Assembly: GCA_037974965.1 (NCBI GenBank)
Contig: JBBPFI010000002.1
Coordinates: 124,001-188,000, forward strand
From: Dacryopinax spathularia
Taxonomy: Eukaryota > Basidiomycota > Dacrymycetes > Dacrymycetales > Dacrymycetaceae
DNA length: 64,000 nucleotides
Direction of reading: 5' to 3'
The notes under the pieces were generated by a model. It saw nothing but the letters and a program-made list of their open reading frames with translations. It searched no databases and was not told the DNA's origin. This document shows positions 1 to 11,248 of this stretch, piece after piece. A program made the translations under genes and the position numbers. How positions within the stretch are numbered: position 1 is the stretch's first letter; every line of letters starts with the position of its first letter.

Positions 1-164
1 ATGCCATACGCTAGCTGACCGTATCGCAACGTTGCTTGTGTTGCGCTGCTTAGTGAGGCGGCGACCTGCGTAATGTGCGAGCGAGAGGATGGAGAAGCGT
101 AGAAGGAGGTCAGAAGGAGGGTGAGCGTGAGCAGAAAGGCGCTGGCTAGTCGGAGAATGGCCAT
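1..164 (-). CDS. N-terminus of a type II membrane protein, cut by the window edge
   Basis: Reading leftward from an ATG at 164, about 54 codons stay open to the edge of the window. They begin MAILRLASAFLLTLTLLL, a short charged start followed by a strongly hydrophobic stretch, which is a signal peptide or signal anchor. The rest (S/T/A-rich, no motif) is too short to assign. It is divergently arranged with the SGNH-like gene starting at 731, whose N-terminus has a similar membrane anchor, so a related secretory-pathway enzyme is possible but not shown. Confidence 0.5.
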   Translation of the reverse strand, partial: MAILRLASAFLLTLTLLLTSFYASPSSRSHITQVAASLSSATQATLRYGQLAYG

Positions 165-730
165 GATGCGCTCGAAGGGGAAGGCGGCGAGGGGAGTAGA
201 GAGTCAAGAGCGAGAAGAACGAACGCTCTATGACTTTCCCAATTCTCGATTTGCATGAGCGTCGAGGAATGTGCAATGTTATGGTTGTTCCAGCCGGCTG
301 TACAAGATTCGACCGGGACTGACGATCGGCCCAAAGCTGCCACACAGGCCCAGCATCGTGCCCTGAAGCGTCCACAGCACAACAATGTAGGAAATTCACG
401 AGGAGTTCAATCCATAGGATATGTAATGAGAGCAATTAGCCCGGTAGCCAGAGTTTGGTCGTCGGAGGCTGAGGGACGCGATACGTAATGCGCGTCCCCC
501 AACCCCGACGCGTCGAGTAGGCTTCCGGAAGGGCGCGTACTTCCATCACCGTACCTTCTTCCTGCTCTGCAATGAACGCCGTCTACCGGCATGCCATGCA
601 TCGGAATGTCAACAATGCTCGAGGAATTGGAACTTTTCGAAGTCGGGAAGGCGCCAAGGACCTCCTCAGCCTCTTCTGCTCCCTGTCAGTTTCTTAGTCG
701 GAGTGGACGACGACCTCGACGTTCCGAACG
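165..730. promoter_or_regulatory. Divergent intergenic region
   Basis: A 566-base gap between two genes that point away from each other, so it should hold both promoters. I see only short overlapping reading frames on both strands and no convincing TATA box or repeat. Confidence 0.35.
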
Positions 731-1918
731 ATGCCCAAGCCACTATCTTTCTTACTCAGACCGTACATCCTCCTGCCACTGTGCGGATTGCTCCTGCTAG
801 CCCTACATGGAGTCCTCTATCCATCATCGCTGCCTAGGATAGACCTCAACCTGCAGTCTGCCGTAGATCGACTGCGATTCGTCTCGTTGCACAAGCCGCC
901 TGCCTCTCCTGGCTCGAACCAAATCGACCCAGAGGAACAACGACGATCATGCAACCCCTACCTTCTTCCCGGCGTGCTTGATCTGAACATCACCGACCCC
1001 TGGTTCTCAACCTACACGCCCTTCCCACCAGCTCCCTGCACGCCGCCGAACAACCTCCTCCACCGACTCATGCAAGGCACCCCCTCGGCTGGGACAAAAG
1101 GCGCCAGCGTCCTTCTTGTAGGCGACTCAGTTGACCGAGAGCTCGTCCGTTTCTTCCACCACGCCGGCAAAATCCAGCCCCTCCGGCCCGTTCCCGCGCT
1201 CAGCGCGACGGAGATGACCGACAGTCGGCAGCTCTCTCCCTACGGAAACAACGGGAACAACGGCTACCCTCGACATGTACGATACCTCGACCCAGGGGCA
1301 GAAGGATTCGAAGTCCTGAACTATCACTTCTGCGGCTTAGACCAGCAGGGGATCTGGCCGGATAAGCAGAATCCGTGCAACGATCCTGCTCCCCTCATGC
1401 CCCGTCTAGAGGCATTTGAGCAATGGTTCGGCACGCTGGAGAGGAAACCGGATCTGGTGGTCGTGCAGAGCAGTCTGTGGGATATTGCGAGGTTCCAGAG
1501 GGAGCTGTACGCGGCCGATGATGGGCAACCCGAGCCGGACGGCCTTTCGGACAAGTACGTCGCCCAGTGGATCGAAGATATGAGCGCTTTCGTACGCCGA
1601 ATACGTTCTGTCGTTGGCGAAGAAACGAAGATGGTTCTTCGCCTTATGCACGAAGCGAAGGCTACGGAAGGAACATGGTTCAAACCTCCTGGATCGACGA
1701 AGGACGTTCTCGGGCCGACGTTCTCCAAGCTTCGAGTACACCAGATACGGGAGGCACAACGATGGGTTGCCCAGGTTGAGGGTGTTGAGTTGATGCCGTT
1801 TGGCGACGTGATGTGGGGCCAGAGAGAGTGGCTGAGGGATGATATCCACCCTGGGATTCCGGGTAATGCGATTTACGCGGAGATGGTCTTGGAGGTGCTG
1901 GAGCGGGTGAGAGGGTGA
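731..1918 (+). CDS. SGNH/PC-esterase-like type II membrane protein, intronless
   Basis: One uninterrupted 395-residue frame. Residues about 8-30 are a hydrophobic anchor after a short basic start, so the protein should sit in the Golgi or ER with its catalytic domain in the lumen. VLLVGDSVDREL at about 128-139 carries the block-I Gly-Asp-Ser of SGNH hydrolases (GDS 131-133), and DDIHPG near 370-375 gives the C-terminal Asp-x-x-His expected of the fold. The same layout occurs in plant TBL/PMR5 and fungal Cas1p-type O-acetyltransferases and esterases. Two more relatives lie at 7286-8782 and 16273-17970, but those have 6-7 exons while this one has none. A polysaccharide O-acyl transferase or esterase is the best guess from family knowledge; the substrate is unknown. 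Confidence 0.72.
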   Translation: MPKPLSFLLRPYILLPLCGLLLLALHGVLYPSSLPRIDLNLQSAVDRLRFVSLHKPPASPGSNQIDPEEQRRSCNPYLLPGVLDLNITDPWFSTYTPFPPAPCTPPNNLLHRLMQGTPSAGTKGASVLLVGDSVDRELVRFFHHAGKIQPLRPVPALSATEMTDSRQLSPYGNNGNNGYPRHVRYLDPGAEGFEVLNYHFCGLDQQGIWPDKQNPCNDPAPLMPRLEAFEQWFGTLERKPDLVVVQSSLWDIARFQRELYAADDGQPEPDGLSDKYVAQWIEDMSAFVRRIRSVVGEETKMVLRLMHEAKATEGTWFKPPGSTKDVLGPTFSKLRVHQIREAQRWVAQVEGVELMPFGDVMWGQREWLRDDIHPGIPGNAIYAEMVLEVLERVRG

Positions 1919-2633
1919 GATAGATGGCAGTTTGCCTTGCCCGCAGATAGACTGTATTGTTAGACCTCTAATCGGCATTCCATCCTTATTGGATTCGCAG
2001 AACTATTCAAGTAACGCAACAGGCACCAGCATCGTCCGCAGAACAGTGGCGATTTTCAAGGGATCACTTGCACTTGTTCGTACGAGTCTGAAGCGCGTTA
2101 CTGCTACTGTCCGAGTTCGCTGAATCAGAATATCCGGGAAGTCGCGCAAGTCGTTTGTTTACATTCCAGCCGAGTTGGAATTAAAAGGTTCCTGGCACTG
2201 TAGTTTTACCTTCCAAGTCTGCTTCTTGTTGGAGGCCCACGCATACCTTGAAATAGGGGTCACAAGAGTAGTCATAGGACAACCAACTGGCGAAGTACCG
2301 ATCGGAGAACTGATGGAGTGGTGGCTGAAGACTCGAGAAGAACTAAGAAGACTCGGCGGAAACAAAACAAAGTAGCATTCCTAATTTGGGATACATTACA
2401 TTATGTTGCCAGGGTCCATTCTTCGGGGTTCTGCGATCGCCCAACCAAAGGCATTCCTCGCATCGCGCCAGTTCGTACGGTCATGCAATCTAACATAACA
2501 CAAGGCACTACTCTTGAAGGCCAAGTCGGTCATCACTGGCAATCTACGCCGACTGGAGCCGGGCTAGGATCACTATACCTAGAGCCAGCTGGCTGACCTG
2601 CTTTCTCTCCACCACTACCTCTGCGCCGCAACG
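1919..2633. other. Intergenic, no gene recognised
   Basis: 715 bases between two plus-strand genes. It should contain the 3' end of the upstream gene and the promoter of the next. Short frames exist but lack splice-consistent extension or recognisable protein features. Confidence 0.3.
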
Positions 2634-4370
2634 ATGTACACCCTCTCCCTCCTCGCCGGCATGTCCGTAAGCCCATTCCGCCGCATCCTCCTCCCCTTCG
2701 CCGTCCTGCTCTGGGTCGTCTTCCTCGCCCATCGCTCAACAGCAGCACACTGGAACCAATGGAAGATAGACGACACAGTGCGACAATACGTGACGGAGAT
2801 GCGCCATCGGATCGAGCACGTTAGCGCTAGCGTGCCGCCGCTCTCGCAACCACCTTCGATAAACCGCCATGCACGACCATTCGTTGTACCCAAGCCTATG
2901 CCGACGGTGGATGTGCGAGCAGCTCTGACGGCTCAGGGCAAGTTCTCTGATGAACTGCCATTCTCGTCACCCATCCGCTCGCCGTGGCGGACAACAGACG
3001 TGGAGTTGATGCAGCTCGGCACCCATCTGTCGAACATCCGCTTTGAGAAGAAGCGCCTGCTGAATGGCAACGAAACGCAGCGGATGCCATTCAATCCTGC
3101 GCTGCTCAAGCTGCCTGCTGGCCTTGAATGGGACTTTGCGGTTGTTGCCCGTGGACCGATCAGGAAACACACCGAGATGACGCCAATTATGGGCAAGGTG
3201 CCAGTTGAGCAGGGGTTGATTGCGTGAGCTGTCTTGCCTCGTCCAGCGCGTACATAACTGAATGTGTGCAGATTCGGCGCAAACATGACCTCATCCTTCG
3301 AGCTGCGTCTAGTCAGCGACGCCTTCTATCTGCCCTTCGACTCTGCCCCGTCCATGGCCTGCAAAGGCTGGTCGCACACCTTCGGCGCCGAAGACCCGCG
3401 TATCTGGTGGTCAGATAGCAACCTGCCTCAATTGTCTTACACCCAGATCGCCACGGATGGCGAGCTCTGCCGAACGATTGCGCTTGTGCGCGACTTGCGT
3501 GCCGTCTGGCCTGAACTTGGCCGGGTTCTCTCGCCCGTGCTGAATATCCCGCCTGTCCTGCCAAGAGGAGTGCAAGATGTGACCATCGAGTTGCGCAAGC
3601 CTAGGCCGCGAAGCATGTAAGTCGGCCCACCGGCACACGGGTGCAACAAGCTGACCGGAACACAGAGAGAAGAACTGGCTCGCCTTCTTCCCCGGCGCCC
3701 TGCCAAACCCGATGCAAAAGCCGCTATTCCAGTACAACCTCAACCCGCTTGTCGCTCTGACAGAATCGAACAAGCAGCCCTCGCTGAACGCAATATGGTA
3801 CGAACCCATCGCTCCTCCACCCTCCAACCGGTCGGAAGTCTGCATGCCGCACTTCCACAAGATCCCGTTGCGCGCAGTGCACCAGAGCGTGCCGCTTCAG
3901 CGCGTTACTCTGTGTCCACGTGGGACATGCGTGCCAGATGAGACGAATACCGTGTATGTATCGCTCGGGCAGGCGAAGAAGTCAAGGAAGAAGGGAAGCG
4001 GGCTCGAGTATGGCAGGTTTGTCATTACCTGGAACGTGACCAGTCCGTTCGAGTATGTCTCGGTCGGGCCCGAGTTCCGATTTGGTAAGTCTACCTCACG
4101 CTCCTTGTTGCCCTCTTCTTGACATGTCTGGCAGTTGGAACGAACGACGAAGACATCGTCTACGCGCTCTCCATGGTCCTCCTCCCTTCCTCTCCCTCCA
4201 CCGATACACGGCACGCACACCAGCCGGTACTCAACTTTGGCCACGGTTTCATAGATGACGATGCCATGTTCGGCCTGGGCATCGGGGACAGGCACATGAG
4301 CACGATCGTCGTCCCTGTCAAGGACTTGCTATCTGGACAGAAGATGTGCGAGGATGCGCCGTTGAAGTAG
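2634..4370 (+). CDS. Putative Golgi glycosyltransferase with EDPR motif
   Basis: Four exons (2634-3223, 3272-3616, 3666-4084, 4135-4370) join in phase to 529 residues. Introns are 48-50 nt with gtgagc/gtaagt donors. A hydrophobic anchor lies near residues 12-32 (a second Met is at 10). The lumenal part has AEDPRIWW early in exon 2, IEKNW at the start of exon 3, and GFIDDDAMFGLGIGDRHM near the C-terminus. EDPR plus KNW plus a C-terminal GxGD-like block recalls the five-bladed-propeller mannosyltransferases and phosphorylases (GT91/BMT, GT108/GH130). The match is by motif only. Conserved cysteines and NxT/NxS sites fit a lumenal enzyme. Neighbours with SGNH and glycan functions suggest surface glycan work, which is an inference. 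Confidence 0.55.
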
Positions 4371-4553
4371 AGATACGCATTGGATCAGACATGCCCCTGT
4401 AGAGTAATTAGATACCCGCAATTGTAGACTACCCTCCATGCATCTGACTGAACCAGCGACTCGATCAAGAGACCATCATTGTCATTCCATTTGCATTCAT
4501 ACAGTGCATCCACTATGCAGTACTCCTATCCTCAGCATCATGCGCCAAGTCGT

Positions 4554-6075
4554 TTATGGTGCCAAAACCTCATAGATGGTCTTCTCTACCGCCCGGAGCA
4601 ACTTCTGTACGTATGGATCTGCACTGGGCATGATCTGCGTGCACAAGACGTACTGCACTTTGCAGTCAGTATACAAGTATGGTTGGGACAGAAAGTAGGG
4701 CGTACGCCGATGTCCTTGGTCGCATCCACAAGCCAGTAGCAATTCGCTACTCCTGCCCATTGTACGCTTCCTGCCGCTCGACCCGTCTCGAGCGGTTCCT
4801 CGAACACCATCCCAATCTATGCTTGCATCAGTCCCCGTATCCTGGAATGAGCAGAGTTGCAAGCGAGACGCACCAGGGCATAGTCCCTCTTTGCTCCCGG
4901 GAACTTGGACAACGAGGTGGTCGGTAGCTTGTGGAACTCGTTGCAGCTCTCCTTGGCCTTTGGTTCCAGCTGACCGGTCATGCCCAGCTTCCACGTTTCG
5001 GGCTTGATGATCTCCTTCCCGTCGGGTGTCTTGCCGCCCAGGAGGAGCATACGTACAAACTTTGCATAGTCCTTCGCGGTCGACCATGAACCTGCCGATA
5101 CGGTTAGTCTGGGGTTTCCAGTACGTAAGATCGTAGCGCACCTCCCCCACCCATATCCACCTCGACCTTATGCGGCCACTCATCCTCCCTCGCGACTGCT
5201 TTCCCATCTGGCTGGCGTTGAAATAGCGTCGCCTTGCGCTCCAGCAGCGGCGGAGTCAGGTTAAACACCGTGCTGTCCATGCCGAGCGGCCCACGGATCT
5301 CCTTCTGGAAGATGTGACCGAGCCGGTCGTGCTGCAGCGCTTCGATGACGAGGCCAGCGTAGTCGATACCCATCCCGTAGTGCCACTCTTGACCGGCTTC
5401 GTGGATTGAAGGGAAAGTGAATGCAGCCTGATCTCATGCTCAGCCAAAACTCCAACACGATACCGTAGGGGACAAAATACCCTAGATGCAGCCGTCACAG
5501 CAGGGATGTTATTCTTCAGCATATGGGCCTGGCCATGAGGATATGCATGCCCATAAATCAGTCCGTTCGAATGGGTCAGCAGCCTGCGCAGGGTAATCTT
5601 CTCCTTTGCTGGTACGAGTTTGTAGTCCGTCGACTCCCAGTCTGGGGCGGTACGATCGATGCTGTTGACTGGTGAGTAATGAATAGGGGCGAGGGAAGGG
5701 CATCATACATCTTTACATCCTTCAGCTCGGGTACAAGTGGGGAGACGTCGTCGTCGGGACCGATGAGACCGCGCTCGATGCACTGGAGTGCAGCGACGCT
5801 GGCTGCATTGCTCGTCAGAACATGTCCGTGTCCTCTGTGTTGAGAGACGCACTGAAAGCCTTGGTCATGCTCGCAATCCATACGACAGTATCCACAGTGA
5901 ACGGCTCCTTCGTCTCCAGATCTCGTACACCCGCACTGCCCTCATATACGTTCCCCTCCCTCCGCACCACGACGAGCGCAACGCCGGGTATGCCGTCAGC
6001 ACCAGTAGCAGTCGCCTCCTGAAGGAGCGCATCCAGTTTGGTCTTCAGTGTCTTCAACGTCTCTTCCTTGGTCAT
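4554..6075 (-). CDS. Beta-lactamase-related serine hydrolase (EstB/class C type)
   Basis: Seven exons on the minus strand (6075-5853, 5802-5709, 5661-5481, 5427-5142, 5091-4874, 4816-4706, 4652-4554) give 403 residues, the usual length for this family. The catalytic block SMTK (Ser-x-x-Lys) lies near residues 71-74 in WIASMTKAF and is followed by SVAALQCIERG. RRLLTHSNGLIYG, EWHYGMGIDYAGLVIE, the GGGGSWSTAKDYAKFVRMLL block and a C-terminal QIMPSADPYVQKL all match the order seen in EstB-type esterases and serine beta-lactamase-like proteins. No signal peptide is evident, so it is probably cytosolic. Likely substrates are small esters; the true substrate cannot be read from sequence. The intron between GAT and ATC near 5662-5708 uses a gtatga donor chosen by phase. 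Confidence 0.85.
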
Positions 6076-6491
6076 GGTGGGCGATCAAAAAGGCTTGGAG
6101 TTTGACAGTTCCGACTGCGCCATGGCATCGTTGCGCCTGAAGCCCGGAGATGGTGGTGGAGGTTGGTGTCACGGTGATATCCTCATCTGGAAAGGGTTCG
6201 GGCCGTGTTCACGACTTGCAACTCGTCCTCTCACCGACCTTCCTGCTTGCCTGAAACTGAAACTTGCACTTGTCTGAATCAAGATCACTATATACGGCTT
6301 CATCTTCGGCTATTGGAGGCTATTGAACTACGCTTTGTCCTGGAAAAACGACCAGTAATCTGTCCGAGGCTACTTGTGCCGTGACACGGTTCGTGAATTG
6401 CTCATCAACACAGTTATGTCAACCCACTGGCCCGATAGTCGACATTGGCCAGCACACGTGTATAGGACGTCAGACCTCTCCCTCCTTCCCT
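6076..6491. other. Intergenic, no gene recognised
   Basis: 416 bases upstream of the serine hydrolase and downstream of the small membrane protein gene, both on the minus strand. Two short plus-strand frames near 6374-6634 overlap the antisense gene and look like shadows. Confidence 0.3.
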
Positions 6492-6826
6492 CTATTCCAC
6501 CAGAGCTCTGGAAACCGCACGTCCCGCAGTGCAAACAACCTCTGCTACAGCCTCTGCGAACATTCCCAGGAACAGGAGAAACCCAAAGACGAGATGTACG
6601 ACCAGTCCGCCGAGGAATTCTCCTAGTCGGCTAGCATATACGTGTATTTGCGAGCGACGGGAGGTTCGCTGCAAACCCTGTCAGTGACTACTCCTGGAGT
6701 GCGAAGAAACCAACTTACTCTCGGCGCTGTGCTGGCAGCTAAGCCACGTTCGCTTCGCAGGTGCTGGATCTCGTCGGACGGCAAGCGCAGGAGAGGAGGA
6801 ATGGCTGGCAGTCGCAACAACGACAT
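6492..6826 (-). CDS. Small single-helix membrane protein, unrecognised
   Basis: Two exons (6826-6719 and 6668-6492) separated by a 50-nt intron with a gtaagt donor and a tttgcag acceptor join in phase 0 to 94 residues. The C-terminal half contains an uninterrupted hydrophobic helix, roughly FLGGLVVHLVFGFLLFLGMF, preceded by a basic segment (RRTSRRSQ). The clean intron and the membrane helix are the only support. I recognise no family, and the ATG choice is not independently supported. It could be a small ER or mitochondrial membrane protein, or a chance frame. Confidence 0.45.
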
Positions 6827-7285
6827 GGATGCTCCGGAGGTCGTCCTCGGTCGAAGGGCGAGGTCAAAGTGGATTGGGCGATATGTCGTGCATGAAGGAT
6901 GTTGGCGAGCACGCTATCGCAGACCTCGCTCTCTGGCAATGTTAGAGGACCTTATAAGTCCTGGCCGCCTCCGAATAAGAAAACCGAGCAGCCTAGTATG
7001 TCGCTTCCCGCCTTATCGTAGCGATAGTGCACACATTACCGGGCAGATTCATCTGCCAGAACTGGACGCGGTAGAATAGTCGGGAATGTTTGTCGCCAGT
7101 TTGGTTAAACGATGTGCGCAGCATGATTCTCCTCTTGCTATATATGGGAGAGCGCGGCGCTCTGATTTCGAACTTCTGAGGAGAAGCGGATTTTGGGAGT
7201 CGTCTTTGATGCGGATTAACGAGTTGGTTGCCCTTTTCAAGCCCGTCCCGGCTTCTCAGCCATTTTCCCGAGCTTCATGGAAGGA
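6827..7285. other. Intergenic, no gene recognised
   Basis: 459 bases between two minus-strand genes. A 145-aa plus-strand frame (6642-7079) crosses part of it and the small membrane gene. It has no recognisable features and was not called. Confidence 0.25.
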
Positions 7286-8782
7286 TCAATAGGGCATACA
7301 AGCCCACCATCTATCTCGATCAATGGCCTCTCTAAGATAGTACAGCATCATGCTGCCGCCACAAGTCAGCCTTTGCTGTTCACGCAAGATGGGTTTAACT
7401 CACTCTCCAAATAACCAAGTCACCGGTCCAGCCGGAAAATGCTGGTTCCCATCATAAAACCTGCCACCACCAATCAACACAATCTCAAGGTCAGGTAACA
7501 CAGGATAGACGCACTCTGTATACCCTTCCAGTTTTCCACCCCAATCGAATATCCTCACTCTCATCCCTTGGCAGACAGCGCGCCAGCCTTGATCAAGCTG
7601 CGTAACTCGCAGCATCCGACCTCCTTCGTTGGAGGCTCGGAGATGTCGTGCGCGATACATCATCGGCGTTGTATGGCCGTACAGTCTTCGGATATGCAGG
7701 ATGAGCGAGGCAGCGCGCGATTGGTACCATTGAACCTCAAACCGACGTAAGCATCAATCAGTTTCAGCTCGGAGCGGTGCGTACTTCTGGATAGGAAAGC
7801 CCTCCCTCCCTGGGCCTGTCAATCCCAAACTCTGCGAAATACTATTCTTTCATCAACCCCAGATCCGATTTTCATGCGAAGAAGACTACGCACCTTCTCG
7901 AACAAATGGTCCGAATCCCAGAACAGGCTGTTCAGGACCACCAAGTCCGGCTTGAATCCCTCCAGCCCGGCCTGCGCCATCCGAGGTAAGATAGCTTGAG
8001 TTATCCGTTTTTCTGGTGCTAGGGGGCGGGGTTCGTCTGGTACGTGCCATGTGTAGTCCTTGTCCGGGAGACCGTATCTGTGCCAACATGGCCGTCAGCG
8101 TGTGCGACCAGGCGCGACCAGAGGAAAAGGAGGGCATACAGGAACCAGTAGACAATTGTCAGCTCCAGTCGCTCAACTCTGCAGACTCCGCCCTGGTGCA
8201 AGCCCCAAGCATCATGCACCCCACCAACAATCTCGCAAAAACTGCCAATATTGTTCCGGTCATGGCTGCCCAGTCTCAGTCTCTTTCCAGTATTCCTCGA
8301 GTCGTGGGAGCACACCTATCACCAACGAACAGCACGTTCCTCCCCCTCGTCCAATTCCCCCCACCCTCCACAAGCTCGCTCATCAACCGCTCTGACGCAC
8401 CCAAGCCGTCCAACTGCCAGCCCGGTATCTGGTCGCCGCCGGCCTTGGCAGCAGCAGCAAGCTCTTCCAGCGGCCGCGTTCTGAACCCGGGCGAGCCAAA
8501 CCCGTACGTGTTGGGCGGAATGGGGAAAGGCACCCATCTCGTATCGCGAGGTTCTTGGCCCCAGTAGATCATCCCTGGCTGGCTGAAGGGGTCGCGTTCG
8601 CACAGACCCTCGGGGGCGGGGTACCACGGCGGGGGTTGGCTTGAGGTGGACCATCCTATGAGGCTTCCAAAGTCGCCGGTGGCTTGCGAATACAGCAAAA
8701 CAGATAGGAGCGAGATGAGCGACCCAGCGCAGAAGCCCGCTAGGAAAGGCAGCCCGCGTAGGCGCTGCGATAGACCAGCCAT
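7286..8782 (-). CDS. SGNH/PC-esterase-like type II membrane protein, 7 exons
   Basis: Exons 8782-8316, 8265-8140, 8077-7894, 7841-7785, 7735-7515, 7460-7404 and 7352-7286 join to 392 residues. An N-terminal anchor (about residues 12-32) precedes a lumenal domain. The block-I motif GDS (about 154-156) in NVLFVGDSHDRNN is split by intron 1, so it appears only after splicing. GFKPDLVVLNSLFWDSDH resembles the SSLWD block of the 731-1918 gene, and YDGNQHFPAGP near the C-terminus supplies the Asp and His. Exon lengths 126, 184, 278 (57+221 here) and 57 match exactly those of the gene at 16273-17970, so these two are close paralogues in opposite orientation. The start at 8782 is the first ATG; the frame extends further upstream only from a non-ATG codon. 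Confidence 0.8.
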
Positions 8783-9796
8783 CGATACAGCCAAGTACAC
8801 GGACGGACGAGCCTGAGAGCGAGAGCAGCGGTTCAACCCAGTAACAGCGTGGCGGGGACGTAAGACGACTGCGCACGGGCTGGGGCAAGAGAATGTATTT
8901 CTGGTTTTCGATCAGAGCGTGGAAGAACTGCAGTCCCGATCACTATGCCAGCACCGGCCGGGTCGTTCAGCGTTACCGGGCCAGGCGAGTCCGATCAAGC
9001 CGCCGTCTCGCTGAGATGAAGGACCCGCTTTTGTTGATGACATGGATGTTCATTGTTGATCTTCGATGAGCCAAGGTCGTCAGACGGGAAAAGACTCGCG
9101 GTGAACGACTGATAAACGCCAGATGGTCGAGATCGGGCCGTGCCGATTCTGCGGGTTCTGAAAATCCGCGGCCGAACCGCCGAGCTTCGATCTTCCACTT
9201 TCTTCCTCCGACTTTGGATACATACCGCGCATTAAAACCGACGATTTTGCTACTGTCGACCTCGTCGCAAGGCACACAGCCCTAAGTTGACAATGCTGTT
9301 CATCGTAGCAAACTTTCCCAGCTTGAGCGAGGTTCAATCTCGGCCATCGGCACACCTTTGCACCGCCTCCCGGTGCTGTGCAGCCAACGCGCGCTTCGCG
9401 TCTCTTCGACAGAGCCAAGCACTCACCATCCGACATCAAAACAATTCACCTTTTCAGGATAACCTTGCCGCTGCACTGCCGCCTACGTGTACCTAGCAGG
9501 AGGTTGAGACATCTACGCGCCTCGAAGGTGTGCACGGAGCGAGGCGGCAGAAAGGCCATAGCGACGCCTTGCTGCCGGGCGGGCTGAGCTCATCAGCCCG
9601 AGACCGGTATCTGCAGTGTCGGGGATATAAAGCTAAGGCCCCTGCGGGGGAAGGCGGGCAACTTTTGTCTGCCTGGTGCTTACGACCCCGTCTCTTTCTC
9701 ACGACATACCCTGCACTATCATACACTACTGCACTTACACCGGGCCGTTGACCTGATTAATCCTTAATTCCCACCCTTGCTGAAACGCCGCCCGCC
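8783..9796. promoter_or_regulatory. Divergent intergenic region with a TATA-like site
   Basis: About 1 kb between a minus-strand and a plus-strand gene. A gatataaag sequence at about 9624-9632 lies roughly 165 bases before the NmrA-like start and could be its TATA element. No other feature is evident. Confidence 0.4.
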
Positions 9797-11026
9797 ATGT
9801 CCGCCTTCCCGACCATCGCCCCACCCCGCGCGCCCTCCCAAACCAAAACGATCCTCGTCATCGGCGCCACGGGCAAGCAAGGCAGCGGGATGGTAGCCTC
9901 CCTCGTCAGCGCCAACAAGCTCGCAAAGCCCTACGAGCCCCTTCCGTACCGGATCCTAGCGCTCACCCGGACACCGGAGAAATGGGCTCAGCTTAAGACG
10001 TTACCGGGGGTGGAGCTTGTTCAGGGGGATTTGAATGATCCGGAGAGCTTGGAGAGGGTGTTTAGGGATCAGGGGGTCGGGGGGCTCGATGGGGTGTTTA
10101 CGTGTCTTGCGTTCCCGGGGCTGGGCAAGCCGGCGGACAATGAGTTGAAGCAGGGGAAGGTGCGTGCTCACTACCTCTTCCTGCTTAAGGGGAGTACTGA
10201 GTACCGTGCACCAGCTCGCGGCGGACCTAGCGCTAAAGTATCAAGTCGGCCACTATATCTACTCGTCGTCCGAGCAAGGAGGCGAGAGCGAGTCCGGCCC
10301 TTCTCCCTCGCATGTAGCGAAGATGGTCATCGAGCAGCATATCAAAGACCTCGGCCGTCAAAACCCCAATTTCAAATGGACGATCCTGCGCCCCTCCTTC
10401 TTCTACGAGAACTTCGACGGCGTGCTCGGCGCCGTCAGCGAGACGCTGCTCGCGAGCAGCGTCCAGAAGGGGACGAAGATCCAGATGGTTGCTAGTGAGG
10501 ATGTGGGCCCCGTGGCACGGGCGGTGTTTGAGCGGCCGGAGGAGTTCGCGAGGGCGATGATGACGATTTGTGGGGATTGCTTGACGCCGCAGGAGGTGCA
10601 GCAGATCCATAAGAAGGTTACGGGAAAGCCGTTGAGTCGGATTCCGGGGTTCGTGGGCAGTGCACTGTATGGTGCGTCCCTCTTCCCCCTTCTTACTCCA
10701 CTTCCTCCCTACACACTCTCCCTTCTCCCTTCTCGCGAATCCCTCTCCCCGCATAGCACAACTCCTATATGCGCACGGAGCTAACCAGACCCGCAGGAAT
10801 GAACGCCCACGCGAAAAACCTCGTAATGCACATGGAGCGCGTCCACCAGCTCCGGCTTCAAGACGCAGCCGGTTACACAGCGAACGGGGACGCAGCGCGC
10901 CGCGCCTACCCAGGGCTAATGACGTTCGAGAGCTGGATATTGAGTAAAGGGAAACAGAGGGGTGGGAAGAGGGAGAAGAATTGGAATAATTTGAGTATGA
11001 AGGAGTTGTTGAAGGGGGAGACCTAG
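9797..11026 (+). CDS. NmrA-like NAD(P)-binding protein
   Basis: Three exons (9797-10159, 10215-10671, 10797-11026) make 349 residues. An N-terminal Rossmann motif, VIGATGKQGSGMV at about 21-33, is followed by ALTRTPEKW, GDLNDPESL, a VGHYIYSSSEQGG strand and an NPNFKWTILRPSFFYENFDG block. This is the typical order in NmrA/HSCARG-type atypical short-chain dehydrogenases. These proteins bind NADP as redox sensors or act as reductases; no active-site Tyr-x3-Lys is clear, so a sensor role is as likely as catalysis. The first acceptor was placed at 10214, because the nearer AG sites break the reading frame. A gatataaag lies upstream. Confidence 0.85.
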
Positions 11027-11248
11027 GCGTCCTCTGCTTGCTCGATGCTTGCTCTCCGGAGGGAGGGGGGAGGAGGGAGGAGGGGGACGGTGATGGAGGT
11101 CGAGGAGAAGCTTGTATCATGTTAGACCTTTCTGGCCGGATAACGATAATCTCATACCCGTATATTGTGTGAAGGAGATGGCATATAGTTACAGTGGAAC
11201 CGAGATAGCGATAGGATGATACAAAAAAGAGCGCAGCAGAAGAATCGA

